64,000 nt of DNA, taken from the NCBI GenBank assembly GCA_005116835.1, contig SWDM01000014.1, positions 177,536 to 241,535 on the forward strand, in the 5' to 3' direction. Below are positions 57,091-64,000 of the stretch, in pieces; position 1 is the stretch's first letter, and each line of letters starts with the position of its first letter. Below the pieces are notes generated by a model. It made no database searches. It saw only the letters and a list, made by a program, of their open reading frames with translations, and was not told the origin of the DNA. The translations under genes and the position numbers were made by a program. The DNA comes from Nitrospira sp. GTDB lineage: Bacteria; Nitrospirota; Nitrospiria; Nitrospirales; Nitrospiraceae.

Positions 57091-57535
57091 TCTTGTTTGA
57101 CTCTTGCAAGGGCGCCGGTCCGGATAGTACCCACGTCAATGACGGGCTGGTTTAAGAGGGTTGGTGCTGGTGGTATCGGAAGCATCCGTAAGATGATGCG
57201 GTATTCAAAGTGTTGGAAAGCGAAGCACAAAAGGAAAGGCTTGTAGGCTGACCCGCAACCTGTGCCGCCGTGGGAGTGGTGTAAGGGGTAACCGTCAGAA
57301 CTAGCGGCAAATTGCTTTGCTGTACGACCGTTTTACAACCGCAACTTGTATCGCAGTTGAGTCCTTCTCGGCTCACCATTTCGTACTGTAGACAGAACCT
57401 TCAAAACGGTTTTCATGCTCCTTTGAAATGAACCCAGCCTTCTGCCCATATGCTCCACACAAGGCAAGATGGGTGTGGTTGAGAGCGCGACTCACACGCT
57501 TCGGCGAGAAGAGGGGAGGTGGGGCACATCACACA
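57091..57535. other. Spacer, no gene recognised
   Basis: No coding sequence with recognisable features. A GTGCTGGTGGTATCGG stretch and short T/G-rich patches only. Confidence 0.35.
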
Positions 57536-57613
57536 GTAGGGGTCGATTTGACGAAGTCTGTGTTCCAGTTGCACAGGGTGGATGCGGGAGGGTACGCGGT
57601 GCTCAGCGAGTAA
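57536..57613 (+). pseudogene. IS110-family transposase N-terminal remnant
   Basis: Val-Gly-Val-Asp-Leu-Thr-Lys-Ser-Val-Phe-Gln-Leu-His-Arg-Val-Asp-Ala corresponds to the first conserved block of IS110 (DEDD) transposases, including the catalytic Asp after Gly-(V/L). A stop follows after 25 codons and nothing of the rest is present. Confidence 0.7.
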
Positions 57614-58104
57614 CTGATCGCAGATGTATTGTTTTGTCTCGATGGGAGTAGCGTATGGATTTTGTTGAGATCCTTTGATTAGCCCCCATGGTAGCGGTCG
57701 GTCGTGGACTTCCGCTTTGGGTCGAAAGCGGTCGATTGACGCATGTACCAGAGGTGTTCGTCGCAGCGCATTATATAGGGAACCCACGATAGGAACGAAA
57801 CGAGAAGGACATGGGGACCTCGCAGGGAGACATATTCTAGGAAAGCTGGGAGGATAAGCCTACCGCCGCGTGACGTGCAATGACCGGACAGTCCTTGTAC
57901 ATGAAGAGGTTTCTTTAACCACCACATAGACAACGGTATTGACCTGCGATTTGTTAGATCGCAGCTCAAGTCAGTACGCAGATGCTACTTTCAAGCTAGC
58001 TCGTCGTCCCTCCCAGCGGGGGTGACCCAGGTATGCCCTTTAACTGCGCACGTTGAACGAGGCTTTCTTGTACCTCCTCCGCGATGTCATGCCCTTTCTC
58101 TAAA
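57614..58104. other. Spacer with a repeated 40-base unit, no gene
   Basis: No gene. The unit near 57970-58010 (GTCAGTACGCAGATGCT, then TTTCAAGCTAGCTCGTCGT) recurs at 58922 and 59168. A P1-like half-core lies near 58045. Confidence 0.45.
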
Positions 58105-58199
58105 GGGAGTCGCCGGACTGTCCTTCACTGCGCGCATCGGACGAGCACATTCTGATTGTGCGCGTTCTGCGAGCAAGAAGGATGGTCTGGCGGCTCCCC
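58105..58199. repeat. Palindromic element P1
   Basis: Arms GGGAGTCGCCGGACTGTCC and the complementary GGATGGTCTGGCGGCTCCC enclose TGCGCGCATCGGACGAGC, ACATTCTGATTGTGCGCG. Upstream of the truncated cstA copy. Confidence 0.85.
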
Positions 58200-58325
58200 T
58201 CTCCTCCTTCCGAGGCCGCGCGTTGCGCGAGCACAGAAAGATCCCTTAGCTACCATCCCTCCCTCTGCTCCGAAGCAAGGACCGATAGGGGTATCCGCCC
58301 GTCTCTTTGTGCCAGGGTGTCGCGC

Positions 58326-58499
58326 ATGTCGTTGTTAAAGCTGGTGCTTTGGGGATTCCTCGCCGTTCTTGGCTCGGTTGCGCTCGCCTTTGTTGTCGGT
58401 GTTGTCAATCCAACTGAAAAAGTGAAAGGGCTCTGGCTGGTCGTGGCAGCCGCGTTTCACGGAATGCTTCCGCAGGATCTCTCTCTGACGCTTCAGTAG
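58326..58499 (+). pseudogene. Duplicated 5' end of cstA
   Basis: The first 42 codons (Leu-Lys-Leu-Val-Leu-Trp-Gly-Phe-Leu-Ala-Val-Leu-Gly) nearly match the intact cstA start at 59337, then diverge to a different 15-residue end. The flanking upstream sequence (GACCGATAGGGGTATCC against GACCGACAGGGGTGTCC) is duplicated too. It is either a relic or encodes a 57-residue one-helix peptide. Confidence 0.8.
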
Positions 58500-58576
58500 G
58501 GGTGGACGTAACCGACTTTGGGTGGTGTAATCATAGCCGGAGCGGCATTTGAGACAATTCTGAGGGGGTACACTCC

Positions 58577-58750
58577 ATGCTGTACGAACTATTCATGTTC
58601 TCGTGGGCAGCAGTAGGGGGAGTTTGGGCAGCTATCATGGTACTCGGTGGCCTCTTGTGTGTGTGGTGTGCCTATATAGGTCGTAGGCACGCCCAGCGAT
58701 CTTCATCTGCATGTATGAACCAAGCCTCCCACCATTTAGCTCACTCCTAG
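58577..58750 (+). CDS. Possible small membrane protein
   Basis: 57 codons from ATG to TAG, not part of any larger frame. Residues 8-34 form one hydrophobic helix (Trp-Ala-Ala-Val-Gly-Gly-Val-Trp-Ala-Ala-Ile-Met-Val-Leu) with a basic, polar tail after it. A GAGGGGG site lies nine bases upstream. No homologue recognised. It sits between the truncated and intact cstA copies. Confidence 0.4.
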   Translation: MLYELFMFSWAAVGGVWAAIMVLGGLLCVWCAYIGRRHAQRSSSACMNQASHHLAHS

Positions 58751-59050
58751 TTCGCTCCTGCCATTCAGAAATCTCTGTCCACTTCTTGATTGCGAGGTTG
58801 AGCTGTTCGACGTGCGTGGATCTCGATCAACTTCTCCTCCACCCGTTGGCAGATGTACTGCCCAGCTCCTCCCTTGATTCGTCCTCTATAACGAGCGTTT
58901 CAACTCTGAAACCGCAGGTCAAGTCAGTATGCAAATGCTCATTCCAAGCTTGCGTGTTGCCTATTCAGGAAGGGTACCCTTGTCAGTCTGACCGCAATCG
59001 TCGAGCAAAATATGATGGTCCTTCCGAGCTAGCTTGTAGTTCTCTCAGCG

Positions 59051-59146
59051 GGGGTGGCCCAGGTATGCCCTTGACTGTGCGCGTCGAACGAGGGCCTTCA
59101 GAGGCCGCGCGTTCCGCGAGCTAGAAGGGCAGCCTGGTCGTTCCCG
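59051..59146. repeat. Palindromic element P1
   Basis: Arms GGTGGCCCAGGTATGCCCTT and AAGGGCAGCCTGGTCGTTCC with the core TGTGCGCGTCGAACGAGG, CCGCGCGTTCCGCGAGC. The 59168-59208 repeat unit (TGCAAATGTTCCCTCCAAGC) follows. Confidence 0.8.
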
Positions 59147-59214
59147 CCTCTTTCTTGCATTGAGTGATTACTGAAATGCAAATGTTCCCTCCAAGCTCGC
59201 TCGTTGTCCCTTTA

Positions 59215-59311
59215 GGAAGGGCACCCCTTGTCGGTCCGACTGCGGCCGTCGAGCGAGCACATTCTGATCGTGCGCGCTCCGGGAGCAACGGACCGACAGG
59301 GGTGTCCTTCC
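59215..59311. repeat. Palindromic element P1 (nearly perfect)
   Basis: GGAAGGGCACCCCTTGTCGG pairs with CCGACAGGGGTGTCCTTCC. The core GAGCGAGCACATTCTGATCG, TGCGCGCTCCGGGAGC lies between. 25 bases before the cstA start. Confidence 0.88.
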
Positions 59312-59336
59312 GTCCGTTTATGCTAGGATGCCACGC

Positions 59337-61346
59337 ATGTCGGCGTTAAAGCTGGTGCTTTGGGGGTTTCTTGCCGTTCTTGGCTCGGTTGCGCTCGCCT
59401 TTGTTGTCGGTCTCATCAATCCACAGGAAAAAGTGAACGGACTTTGGCTCGTCGTCGCGGCGGCCTGTATCTATGTGCTGGCCTTTCGCTTTTATGGCCG
59501 CTGGATTTCTCGGCGGGTGTTGGAGCTGAACAATCAACGCGTGACGCCGGCGATCCGGTTAAACGACGGAGTCAATTTTCACCCCACCAATAAATATGTG
59601 TTGTTCGGCCATCACTTTGCGGCGATCGCCGGAGCTGGGCCGTTGCTGGGGCCGGTGCTCGCGGCGCAGTTCGGCTTTCTTCCCGGTTTTCTTTGGCTGG
59701 TGATCGGTGCAGTGCTGGGTGGAGCGGTGCAGGACTTTATCATCCTGGTGGCGTCGATGCGGCGTAACGGCCGTTCGCTTCCTGAAATTGCGCGGGATGA
59801 GCTGGGTATTGTCACCGGGACTGCGACGGCAGTGGCAGTGCTCTTCATTGTGATTGTCGCATTGGCCGGGCTGGGATTTGCCGTTGTGAACGCGCTCTAT
59901 CTCAATGCTTGGGGTACCTTCACGATCGCGATGACGATTCCCATTGGCCTCATCATGGGCTTCTATCTTCAACGGTTCCGGCCCGGTCAGGTGGCGGAGG
60001 TCTCTCTGCTCGGTGTGGTCCTGTTGGTTGCGGTAGTGATCCTTGGTCGGGTGGTTGCTCAGTCCTCGGTTGCTGGTTGGTTTGAACTCGAGCGTGTGAC
60101 GTTAGTGTGGGCGCTTGCTGGCTATGGGTTTCTTGCCTCTGTCCTGCCAGGCTGGATGTTGCTCGTGCCGCGGGGCTATCTCTCTACCTTTATGAAGCTT
60201 GGGGTGGTGGTGTTGCTGGGGGTGGGCGTGGTTCTCATGGCGCCGACGATTGAAATGCCGCGAGTGACGATATTTGCCAGCGGAGGCGGGCCGATTATTC
60301 CCGGCACACTGTTTCCCTTTCTCTTTATTACCATTGCCTGCGGAGCCGTGTCTGGCTTTCACGCTCTGGTCTCTTCCGGGACCACGCCGAAGATGATTGA
60401 GCAGGAATCCCAGGCCACGGTCGGCTATGGGGCGATGCTGCTGGAAAGTTTTGTCGGCGTGATGGCGCTCATTGCGGCATCGGTGTTGATTCCTGGCGAC
60501 TATTTGGCGATCAACACCATGCTCTCGCCCGATGCTTTGGCTGCGATGGGTTTTCCCGTCTCACGGATTCAAGAACTTTCGCAGCTCGTTGAGGCGGAGG
60601 TGGCGGGTCGGCCTGGCGGAGCCGTTTCGCTCGCGGTTGGCATGGCCTCTATTTTTTCCGCGCTCCCTGGGATGTCTGGACTGATGGCCTACTGGTATCA
60701 GTTTGCGTTGGTCTTCGAGGCGTTGTTTATTCTCACGACGATCGATACAGGGACGCGCGTGGGGCGCTACCTCATTCAGGAGATGGGTGGGCGCTTCTAT
60801 CCTCCGTTGCGGAGGATGAATTGGTGGCCTGGTGTGGCGGTAAGTAGTGGGCTGATCGTGGGAGCCTGGGGCTACCTTATCGGTACCGGCAGTATCTCGA
60901 CTCTCTGGCCGATGTTCGGTGCCGCGAATCAGCTGCTTGGCACCTTGGCGCTCTGTATCGGCACGACGGTATTGATCAAGATGCGAAAAGCTCAATATTT
61001 GTGGATCACCGCGCTGCCGATGTTATTTGTCGGGACCATCACTTTAATCGGATCCTATGAGATGTTCCGCCTGTTTGTGGCCAAGGCTTCCTCTCTTGCT
61101 GACAGTGGACAGGCCTTTGCGCTGTACCTGGATGCGGGGCTCGTGACGGTAGTGGCCTTGCTCGCGGTGATCGTCTTGGGCGATAGTATCAGACAGTGGT
61201 ACGGCTATCTGATCCTGAAGCGGCCATTCACCAGCAGTGAGGTGGTGGTAATGGCGGGTGGAAGCTCGCCGGGAAGAATGCAGACGACGATTTGTCATGA
61301 TGATGAGGAGCGGCGATTGCAATTGCCCGGTGGAGGCTGTTGTTAA
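59337..61346 (+). CDS. cstA: CstA-family transporter
   Basis: A 669-residue membrane protein with about 16 hydrophobic segments. CstA motifs: Gly-His-His-Phe-Ala-Ala-Ile-Ala-Gly-Ala-Gly-Pro-Leu-Leu-Gly-Pro (about residues 87-102), Gly-Ala-Val-Gln-Asp and, later, Ser-Gly-Phe-His-Ala-Leu-Val-Ser-Ser-Gly-Thr-Thr-Pro-Lys. CstA (carbon starvation A) and its relatives take up pyruvate or peptides. In a chemolithoautotroph, uptake of simple organics such as pyruvate is plausible. The ATG at 59337 (equivalent to that of the truncated copy) was chosen over one three codons earlier. C-terminal Gly-Gly-Cys-Cys. Confidence 0.9.
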   Translation: MSALKLVLWGFLAVLGSVALAFVVGLINPQEKVNGLWLVVAAACIYVLAFRFYGRWISRRVLELNNQRVTPAIRLNDGVNFHPTNKYVLFGHHFAAIAGAGPLLGPVLAAQFGFLPGFLWLVIGAVLGGAVQDFIILVASMRRNGRSLPEIARDELGIVTGTATAVAVLFIVIVALAGLGFAVVNALYLNAWGTFTIAMTIPIGLIMGFYLQRFRPGQVAEVSLLGVVLLVAVVILGRVVAQSSVAGWFELERVTLVWALAGYGFLASVLPGWMLLVPRGYLSTFMKLGVVVLLGVGVVLMAPTIEMPRVTIFASGGGPIIPGTLFPFLFITIACGAVSGFHALVSSGTTPKMIEQESQATVGYGAMLLESFVGVMALIAASVLIPGDYLAINTMLSPDALAAMGFPVSRIQELSQLVEAEVAGRPGGAVSLAVGMASIFSALPGMSGLMAYWYQFALVFEALFILTTIDTGTRVGRYLIQEMGGRFYPPLRRMNWWPGVAVSSGLIVGAWGYLIGTGSISTLWPMFGAANQLLGTLALCIGTTVLIKMRKAQYLWITALPMLFVGTITLIGSYEMFRLFVAKASSLADSGQAFALYLDAGLVTVVALLAVIVLGDSIRQWYGYLILKRPFTSSEVVVMAGGSSPGRMQTTICHDDEERRLQLPGGGCC

Positions 61347-61349
61347 TGG

Positions 61350-61432
61350 TTAGCGGAAAAAGCGAGAAGGGTGAGACATGCGCGAGAAACCAATCTCGCT
61401 AGTCACGCACGTCTCGCGAGAAGCGGAGGGGA
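61350..61432. repeat. Word-repeat hairpin (GCGAGAC type)
   Basis: GCGAGAAGGGTGAGACATGCG at the left and CGTCTCGCGAGAAGC at the right with CGCGAGAAACC and TCTCGCTAGTC between. It lies between cstA and yajQ. Confidence 0.65.
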
Positions 61433-61435
61433 ACT

Positions 61436-61933
61436 ATGGCTGAGCAATTTTCGTTCGATGTGGTCTCTGAAGTGGATATGCAAGAGATGAGGAATGTCGT
61501 CGATCAAGCGACGAAGGAGGTCAAGCAGCGGTTCGATTTCAAAGATTCGAAGACGGAGATCACGTTGAAGGAGAAGGAAAAGGAGCTTTCCTTGGTCTCC
61601 GACGATGAGTATAAGCTCAACGCGGTGATCGACATTATCAAGACCAAGTGCGTCAAGCGCGGGGTCTCGCTGAAGGCCTTTACCTATGGGACGATAGAGC
61701 CGGCGCTGAGTGGGACTGTGCGCCAGGTGGCAAAGATCCAGAATGGGATTGCGGCGGACAAGGCTAAGGAGGTCTCGAAGGCCATCAAGGAGTCGAAGTT
61801 AAAAGTCCAAGCGCAGATTCAAGGCGAGCAGGTGCGTGTGTTGAGTAAGAGCAAGGACGACCTTCAAGCGGCCATGACATTTCTCAGGGGCAAGGATTTT
61901 GGAATTGATCTGCAGTTCACCAACTACCGCTAA
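61436..61933 (+). CDS. yajQ: YajQ family nucleotide-binding protein
   Basis: A 165-residue protein, the standard YajQ length. It has Ser-Phe-Asp-Val-Val-Ser-Glu-Val-Asp at the start, Arg-Phe-Asp-Phe-Lys-Asp-Ser near 33, and Gln-Ala-Gln-Ile-Gln-Gly-Glu-Gln-Val-Arg-Val near 130. It ends Leu-Gln-Phe-Thr-Asn-Tyr-Arg. Two ferredoxin-like domains bind nucleotides; some homologues bind c-di-GMP and affect transcription. A GAGGGGAAC site precedes the ATG. A P2 palindrome starts two bases after the stop. Confidence 0.93.
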   Translation: MAEQFSFDVVSEVDMQEMRNVVDQATKEVKQRFDFKDSKTEITLKEKEKELSLVSDDEYKLNAVIDIIKTKCVKRGVSLKAFTYGTIEPALSGTVRQVAKIQNGIAADKAKEVSKAIKESKLKVQAQIQGEQVRVLSKSKDDLQAAMTFLRGKDFGIDLQFTNYR

Positions 61934-61934
61934 A

Positions 61935-62059
61935 ACGGGATGGTGAAAAATGCCGCCAGCTTTGTTCTCGCGTCGTTCAGACCCTCAACGTACCGCAAGG
62001 GTACGCCTCGGGCCTTCACTCGCTGCGGCCGCGCCGGACGACATTTTTGACCATCCCGT
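61935..62059. repeat. Palindromic element P2, copy 6
   Basis: Arms ACGGGATGGTGAAAAATG and the complementary CATTTTTGACCATCCCGT, with GCCGCCAGC/GCCGGACGA inside. The central blocks GTTCTCGCGTCG, CTCAACGTACCGCAAGGGTAC and GCTGCGGCCGCGCCGG are typical. It lies two bases from the yajQ stop. Confidence 0.9.
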
Positions 62060-62076
62060 AAGGCCTTGTCTTGTGC

Positions 62077-63096
62077 ATGGCTAGAATTCTTATCCTCGCT
62101 CTCCTCCTGGCCGTTTCCCTCGTTGGCTGCAATCGCAGCGATGCGATCGTCGTGCTCCAGCTCCATCCGAAGAATCCGGACATCATCTACGTCGCGACGA
62201 ACGATTACATCTACAAGACGCGCGACGGGGGCCAGACCTGGACGAATTTATCGCAGGGTATGAGCCACTCGCGCGTGATTTCGATGGCGATTGATCCGAC
62301 GTACCCTGCCACTGTGTATGCTGGCACGAAGGGTGATGCGGTCTTTAAGAGCCACGATGGCGGTCAACGCTGGGCTTCAATGCGTACAGGGCTAGACGAT
62401 GCCACGATCTCGTCGGTGGTCAATCAATTTGTGTTCGATCCGGCGGACAGCAATCATATTTATCTCGCCACGACGATGGGTGTGTCCGAAACAAAAGATG
62501 GCGGCGAGCATTGGGTGAAGAAAATGGAAGGGATGAAAGAGGTGCTGATGGTGGTCACGCTCGGCATGGATCCCGCGAGGCCGGGGATCTTGTATGCCGG
62601 TACCAGCGGGGGCGTCTACAAAACGGTCAACGAGGCAGGTCTTTGGGAGAAGGTGAACAACGGTCTCGTGTCGCCAGACATCATTAAGTCGTCGCGGGCG
62701 CTCAGTGTAACGGCGGTGCTGGTTGATCAGTTTGAGCCGGATACGGTGTATGCCTCCACGCTGACGGGGTTGTACAAAACGGTGGATGGCGGAAAGGTTT
62801 GGGTACGGATCGGACAGTCCTTGCAAGACCAGATGCTGTTTTCGATGATCCTGGATCGCACGAGGAAAGGCGTCATTTATTTGGGCGGTCGGGAGGGCGT
62901 TCATCGAAGTGAAGATGGTGGAGCGACATGGGGTACACTGAATGAAGGGCTTGCGACGCTTAATATACGATCGCTCGCACAAAGTCCGACCGATCCGGCC
63001 ATGTTCTATGCAGGCACGAACGGAAGCGGCTTGTATAGGAGCAAAAACCGTGGTGAGACATGGGAACCGGTACCGACCACGTTTCAGAGCCAGTGA
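62077..63096 (+). CDS. Beta-propeller lipoprotein (Ycf48/BNR-repeat type)
   Basis: 339 residues. A lipoprotein signal (lipobox Leu-Val-Gly-Cys) is followed by five or six propeller blades, each with Tyr-x-Gly-(T)-x-x-G and an Asp-Gly-Gly-x-x-Trp BNR-like turn (for example Thr-Arg-Asp-Gly-Gly-Gln-Thr-Trp, Ser-His-Asp-Gly-Gly-Gln-Arg-Trp, Ser-Glu-Asp-Gly-Gly-Ala-Thr-Trp). Similar proteins include Ycf48 and sortilin-like scaffolds. Role unknown, likely protein binding at the membrane. ATG at 62077; a TTG two codons earlier is possible. Confidence 0.82.
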   Translation: MARILILALLLAVSLVGCNRSDAIVVLQLHPKNPDIIYVATNDYIYKTRDGGQTWTNLSQGMSHSRVISMAIDPTYPATVYAGTKGDAVFKSHDGGQRWASMRTGLDDATISSVVNQFVFDPADSNHIYLATTMGVSETKDGGEHWVKKMEGMKEVLMVVTLGMDPARPGILYAGTSGGVYKTVNEAGLWEKVNNGLVSPDIIKSSRALSVTAVLVDQFEPDTVYASTLTGLYKTVDGGKVWVRIGQSLQDQMLFSMILDRTRKGVIYLGGREGVHRSEDGGATWGTLNEGLATLNIRSLAQSPTDPAMFYAGTNGSGLYRSKNRGETWEPVPTTFQSQ

Positions 63097-63102
63097 GGGA
63101 GA

Positions 63103-63894
63103 TCACTGCTGCGGGCTGGTGCCGCGTCCTTGAATAGTGGAACCGACAGCGGAAGAGCCGAAGGAGGAACCGACCGTCGAGTCTCCGAGGCTCGAGCCAA
63201 CACTAGAGCCACCAAAACTCGATCCCACCGTTGAGTCTGACAGGCTGGACCCCACAGTGGAACGCTGCAGCGATGAGCTGACCGACGAGGACTCTTCGCT
63301 GTTGAGTCTCGATTCTCCAATCGAAGGTCCGGCGCGACCTGTCCCCCCGATGGCGAAACCGGCAGGACCGGATGAGCCGATGTCGTGACTGCTTCGCGAG
63401 GAGGCTCCGACCTCTTGGCCCGTCACGCCTTGGCCCCCGATTGCGTTGCCGGTCTTCGGTGTCTTGCCGATGTTGGGCCCAGCAGCAGGGGCGTTGCCGA
63501 TGTTAGGGCCTGTCTTTGGCCCTGTTGATTGTTTCGGCGCCTGGATGTCCTGCTTTAGGGATTCTTCCATCTCGCGTATGGCTTGGGCGGCTCGGCCTGC
63601 TTCTTCAAAATTTCCGGACTCGCGGGTGTTGCTGATGGTGCCAATGCGATTGAGCGTGGCGCGCAGATTTTTGATATCTGATCTGGCCTTTGCCACAGGT
63701 GGAATCATTTCGCGCAGCATGTTGCCCCGAGATGCCAATGAGTGATTGGACAGCTTAGCCTGCGTGGACTTGAGCAGATCATCCACCTGATCTCCCATCT
63801 CTTCGATCTGTTGAAGTTCGGAGAGATCGGTCTTGCAACATTCAAGAAATTGCCGGTACCGGCTTAAGAATATAGGCGCTCCCGGGTTCAGCAT
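63103..63894 (-). CDS. Coiled-coil plus nonapeptide-repeat protein, possibly 5'-truncated
   Basis: 263 residues as read. Residues 15-115 are helical and likely coiled coil. From about 120 a Gly/Pro-rich stretch with repeated Gly-x-x-Ile-Gly (Asn-Ile-Gly, Ala-Ile-Gly, Asp-Ile-Gly) leads into five 9-residue repeats of the form Ser-Thr-Val-Gly-Ser-Ser-(L/F)-x-x. This could form a beta-helix or surface fibre. There is no signal peptide. The first ATG overlaps the end of a transposase gene (ATGCTGA), so the original N-terminus may have been lost by insertion; ATGs further in are possible starts. No homologue recognised. Confidence 0.6.
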   Translation of the reverse strand: MLNPGAPIFLSRYRQFLECCKTDLSELQQIEEMGDQVDDLLKSTQAKLSNHSLASRGNMLREMIPPVAKARSDIKNLRATLNRIGTISNTRESGNFEEAGRAAQAIREMEESLKQDIQAPKQSTGPKTGPNIGNAPAAGPNIGKTPKTGNAIGGQGVTGQEVGASSRSSHDIGSSGPAGFAIGGTGRAGPSIGESRLNSEESSSVSSSLQRSTVGSSLSDSTVGSSFGGSSVGSSLGDSTVGSSFGSSAVGSTIQGRGTSPQQ

Positions 63895-64000
63895 GGGTAC
63901 AAATTGAGCCCTCCGCAGTGGAAGTAGATCGCCGTCTTGAAGTTCTCGATGTTGCGAAACCCGCAGGCCATGCTCTTGATCTTCTGGATCTGGCTGTTGA
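63888..64000 (-). CDS. Transposase, C-terminal part (ISL3-like)
   Basis: 36 codons ending TGA at 63888-63890, entering from beyond the window: [13 protein letters not shown], then [12 protein letters not shown]. This matches the C-terminal end of DDE transposases of the ISL3 type, where (S/A)-x-G-(F/Y)-(R/K)-N is a hallmark. The insertion-sequence end should lie just left of this, inside the adjacent gene. Confidence 0.75.
   Translation of the reverse strand, partial: NSQIQKIKSMACGFRNIENFKTAIYFHCGGLNLYPC

Overview
The window looks like a chromosomal segment of a Nitrospira-type bacterium (phylum Nitrospirota). The base composition is moderately GC-rich. The gene set fits this too: an SmbP-type metal-binding protein, a lipoprotein truncated haemoglobin, HpnA/IspA isoprenoid genes, NikR with a TonB receptor, several PilZ proteins, a PEP-CTERM protein and many palindromic intergenic repeats. 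The assignment rests on gene content and memory of the group; no 16S rRNA or tRNA gene was recognised.

Layout. 1-5400: envelope and metal stress genes (lipoprotein fragment, DsbA-like protein, copper P-type ATPase with two YHS domains, HtrA protease). 5500-11250: a minus-strand block of small lipoprotein, DUF4331 protein, TonB-like protein, TPR protein and HupE/UreJ-2 permease, plus an exported truncated haemoglobin. 11500-16400: ECF sigma factor with cupin anti-sigma, NikR with a TonB-dependent receptor, and a 3-methyladenine DNA glycosylase. 16900-18950: a relic integron with palindromic repeats, an integrase C-terminal fragment, an attI-like site and two complete gene cassettes with matching attC sites (a SnoaL-like exported protein; a HigBA toxin-antitoxin pair). 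19100-25060: a histidine-kinase-like protein lacking its phospho-accepting histidine, then membrane and isoprenoid/hopanoid/carotenoid genes. 25500-36600: mostly small hypothetical genes, a PEP-CTERM protein, a second toxin-antitoxin pair beside a duplicated DUF1499 fragment, a SpeD-like protein and an SCP2 protein. 36660-41800: a TetR-controlled RND efflux system. 42180-43920: four tandem PilZ genes. 44660-45740: two tandem paralogous exported proteins.

45780-53950 is the most coherent unusual system. From a recognisable sigma-70 promoter it encodes a split phosphonopyruvate decarboxylase, a 2-aminoethylphosphonate transaminase, a PntC/MobA-like nucleotidyltransferase and a CDP-alcohol phosphotransferase fused to a degenerate nucleotidyltransferase domain. 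These are followed by three tandem HpnL/YbhN-type membrane proteins with the wreck of a fourth. Together they suggest a pathway to CDP-aminoethylphosphonate, its transfer to a lipid alcohol, and membrane translocation of the resulting phosphonolipid. PEP mutase is not in the window and must be elsewhere if this is right.

54100-64000: another PilZ protein, a GST-like protein, SmbP, a repeat-rich stretch with IS110 relics and a duplicated 5' end of cstA, then CstA, YajQ, a beta-propeller lipoprotein, a nonapeptide-repeat protein and the end of a transposase gene.

The spacers hold several families of palindromic elements. In two of them (called P1 and P2 here) the outer arms differ between copies yet stay complementary within each copy, and most P2 copies sit within a few bases of a stop codon. 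A further class of long hairpins is built from degenerate repeats of short words such as GTGCTGAG or GGTTTGTTT.
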